Shown in pieces: positions 23,551 to 23,570 of a stretch of DNA of 23,570 bases. Every line of letters starts with the position of its first letter. Position 1 is the first letter of the stretch. The position numbers and the translations under genes were made by a program. Source of the DNA: an uncultured Clostridia bacterium (GTDB lineage: Bacteria > Bacillota > Clostridia > TANB77 > CAG-508); the NCBI GenBank assembly GCA_948875265.1, contig CAQRYF010000022.1, positions 1 through 23,570 of the forward strand, given 5' to 3'. The notes beneath the pieces were generated by a model. That model worked only from the letters and a program-made list of their open reading frames with translations. It did not search any database and was not told where the DNA came from.

Positions 23551-23570
23551 CAAAAAAAACGTGAACTGGA

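Larger units (their letters stand above)
23255..23570. other. 316-base right-hand end, small features only
   Basis: No standard-size gene. It contains a possible promoter near 23354-23382 (TTAACA, 17 bases, TATGTT), a strong AAGGAGGG site before a 22-codon reading frame, and a structured segment near the edge. Base composition near 23390-23560 is visibly richer in G and C than the surroundings. Confidence 0.6.

Noticed and set aside
23371..23553. Sixty-codon minus-strand frame at the right edge
   Set aside because: No ribosome binding site, it overlaps the structured segment and the better-supported small plus-strand peptide.
1..23570. TGA recoded as Trp (Mollicutes-type code)
   Set aside because: Trp is written TGG throughout and no gene is interrupted by in-frame TGA apart from the frame break, where reading through TGA soon meets TAG.

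Overview
The window is strongly AT-rich, with A-rich coding strands, AGA as the usual arginine codon, strong AAGGAGG-type ribosome binding sites and sigma-A-like promoters. It looks like a chromosome or integrative element of a low-GC Firmicutes (Bacillota, probably an uncultured gut-type Clostridia). TGG is used for Trp and nothing requires a variant genetic code. Species-level assignment is not possible from sequence alone.

Bases 1-18709 are one tightly packed plus-strand operon for a Gram-positive type IV secretion (conjugation-like) machine. In order it holds: a VirB2/TrbC-like pilin (5' end outside the window), a PrgI/VirB3-like protein, a membrane-anchored protein resembling the N-terminal domain of VirB4/TraC, the VirB4 ATPase, a VirB6/TrbL-like channel protein, a TM-anchored protein of unknown function, a second VirB6/TrbL carrying two NlpC/P60 peptidase domains and split over two reading frames, a third VirB6/TrbL with a long cytoplasmic tail, a 1407-residue protein (acidic cytoplasmic arm, one TM, long outer part, GH73-like glucosaminidase end), and two small TM plus NTF2-like proteins that are candidate VirB8/TcpC equivalents. 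The wall hydrolases are built into the channel components rather than encoded separately. No relaxase, VirD4 coupling protein or VirB11-like ATPase is inside the window; the operon starts upstream of base 1, so they may lie there.

Bases 18710-19323 hold a convergent, membrane-anchored J-domain protein whose terminator hairpin contains its own stop codon. Bases 19324-19752 are a 429-base divergent intergenic region with good promoters in both directions and a long imperfect inverted repeat.

Bases 19753-23254 hold three accessory genes, each with its own start signals: an Rpn-family PD-(D/E)XK nuclease, a patatin-like phospholipase, and an AAA ATPase with a DUF4143 domain. The last 316 bases contain a possible 22-residue hydrophobic peptide gene followed by a structured segment, resembling the layout of a type I toxin locus.

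The strongest leads are: (1) the second TrbL gene is broken between two frames at about 8505-8520 exactly where its two paralogues read straight through, so it is either a programmed +1 frameshift, a mutation or a sequencing error; and (2) the rpn gene carries an internal, in-frame ATG with a ribosome binding site nearly identical to the one at its own start, matching the intragenic-antitoxin arrangement described for E. coli Rpn proteins.
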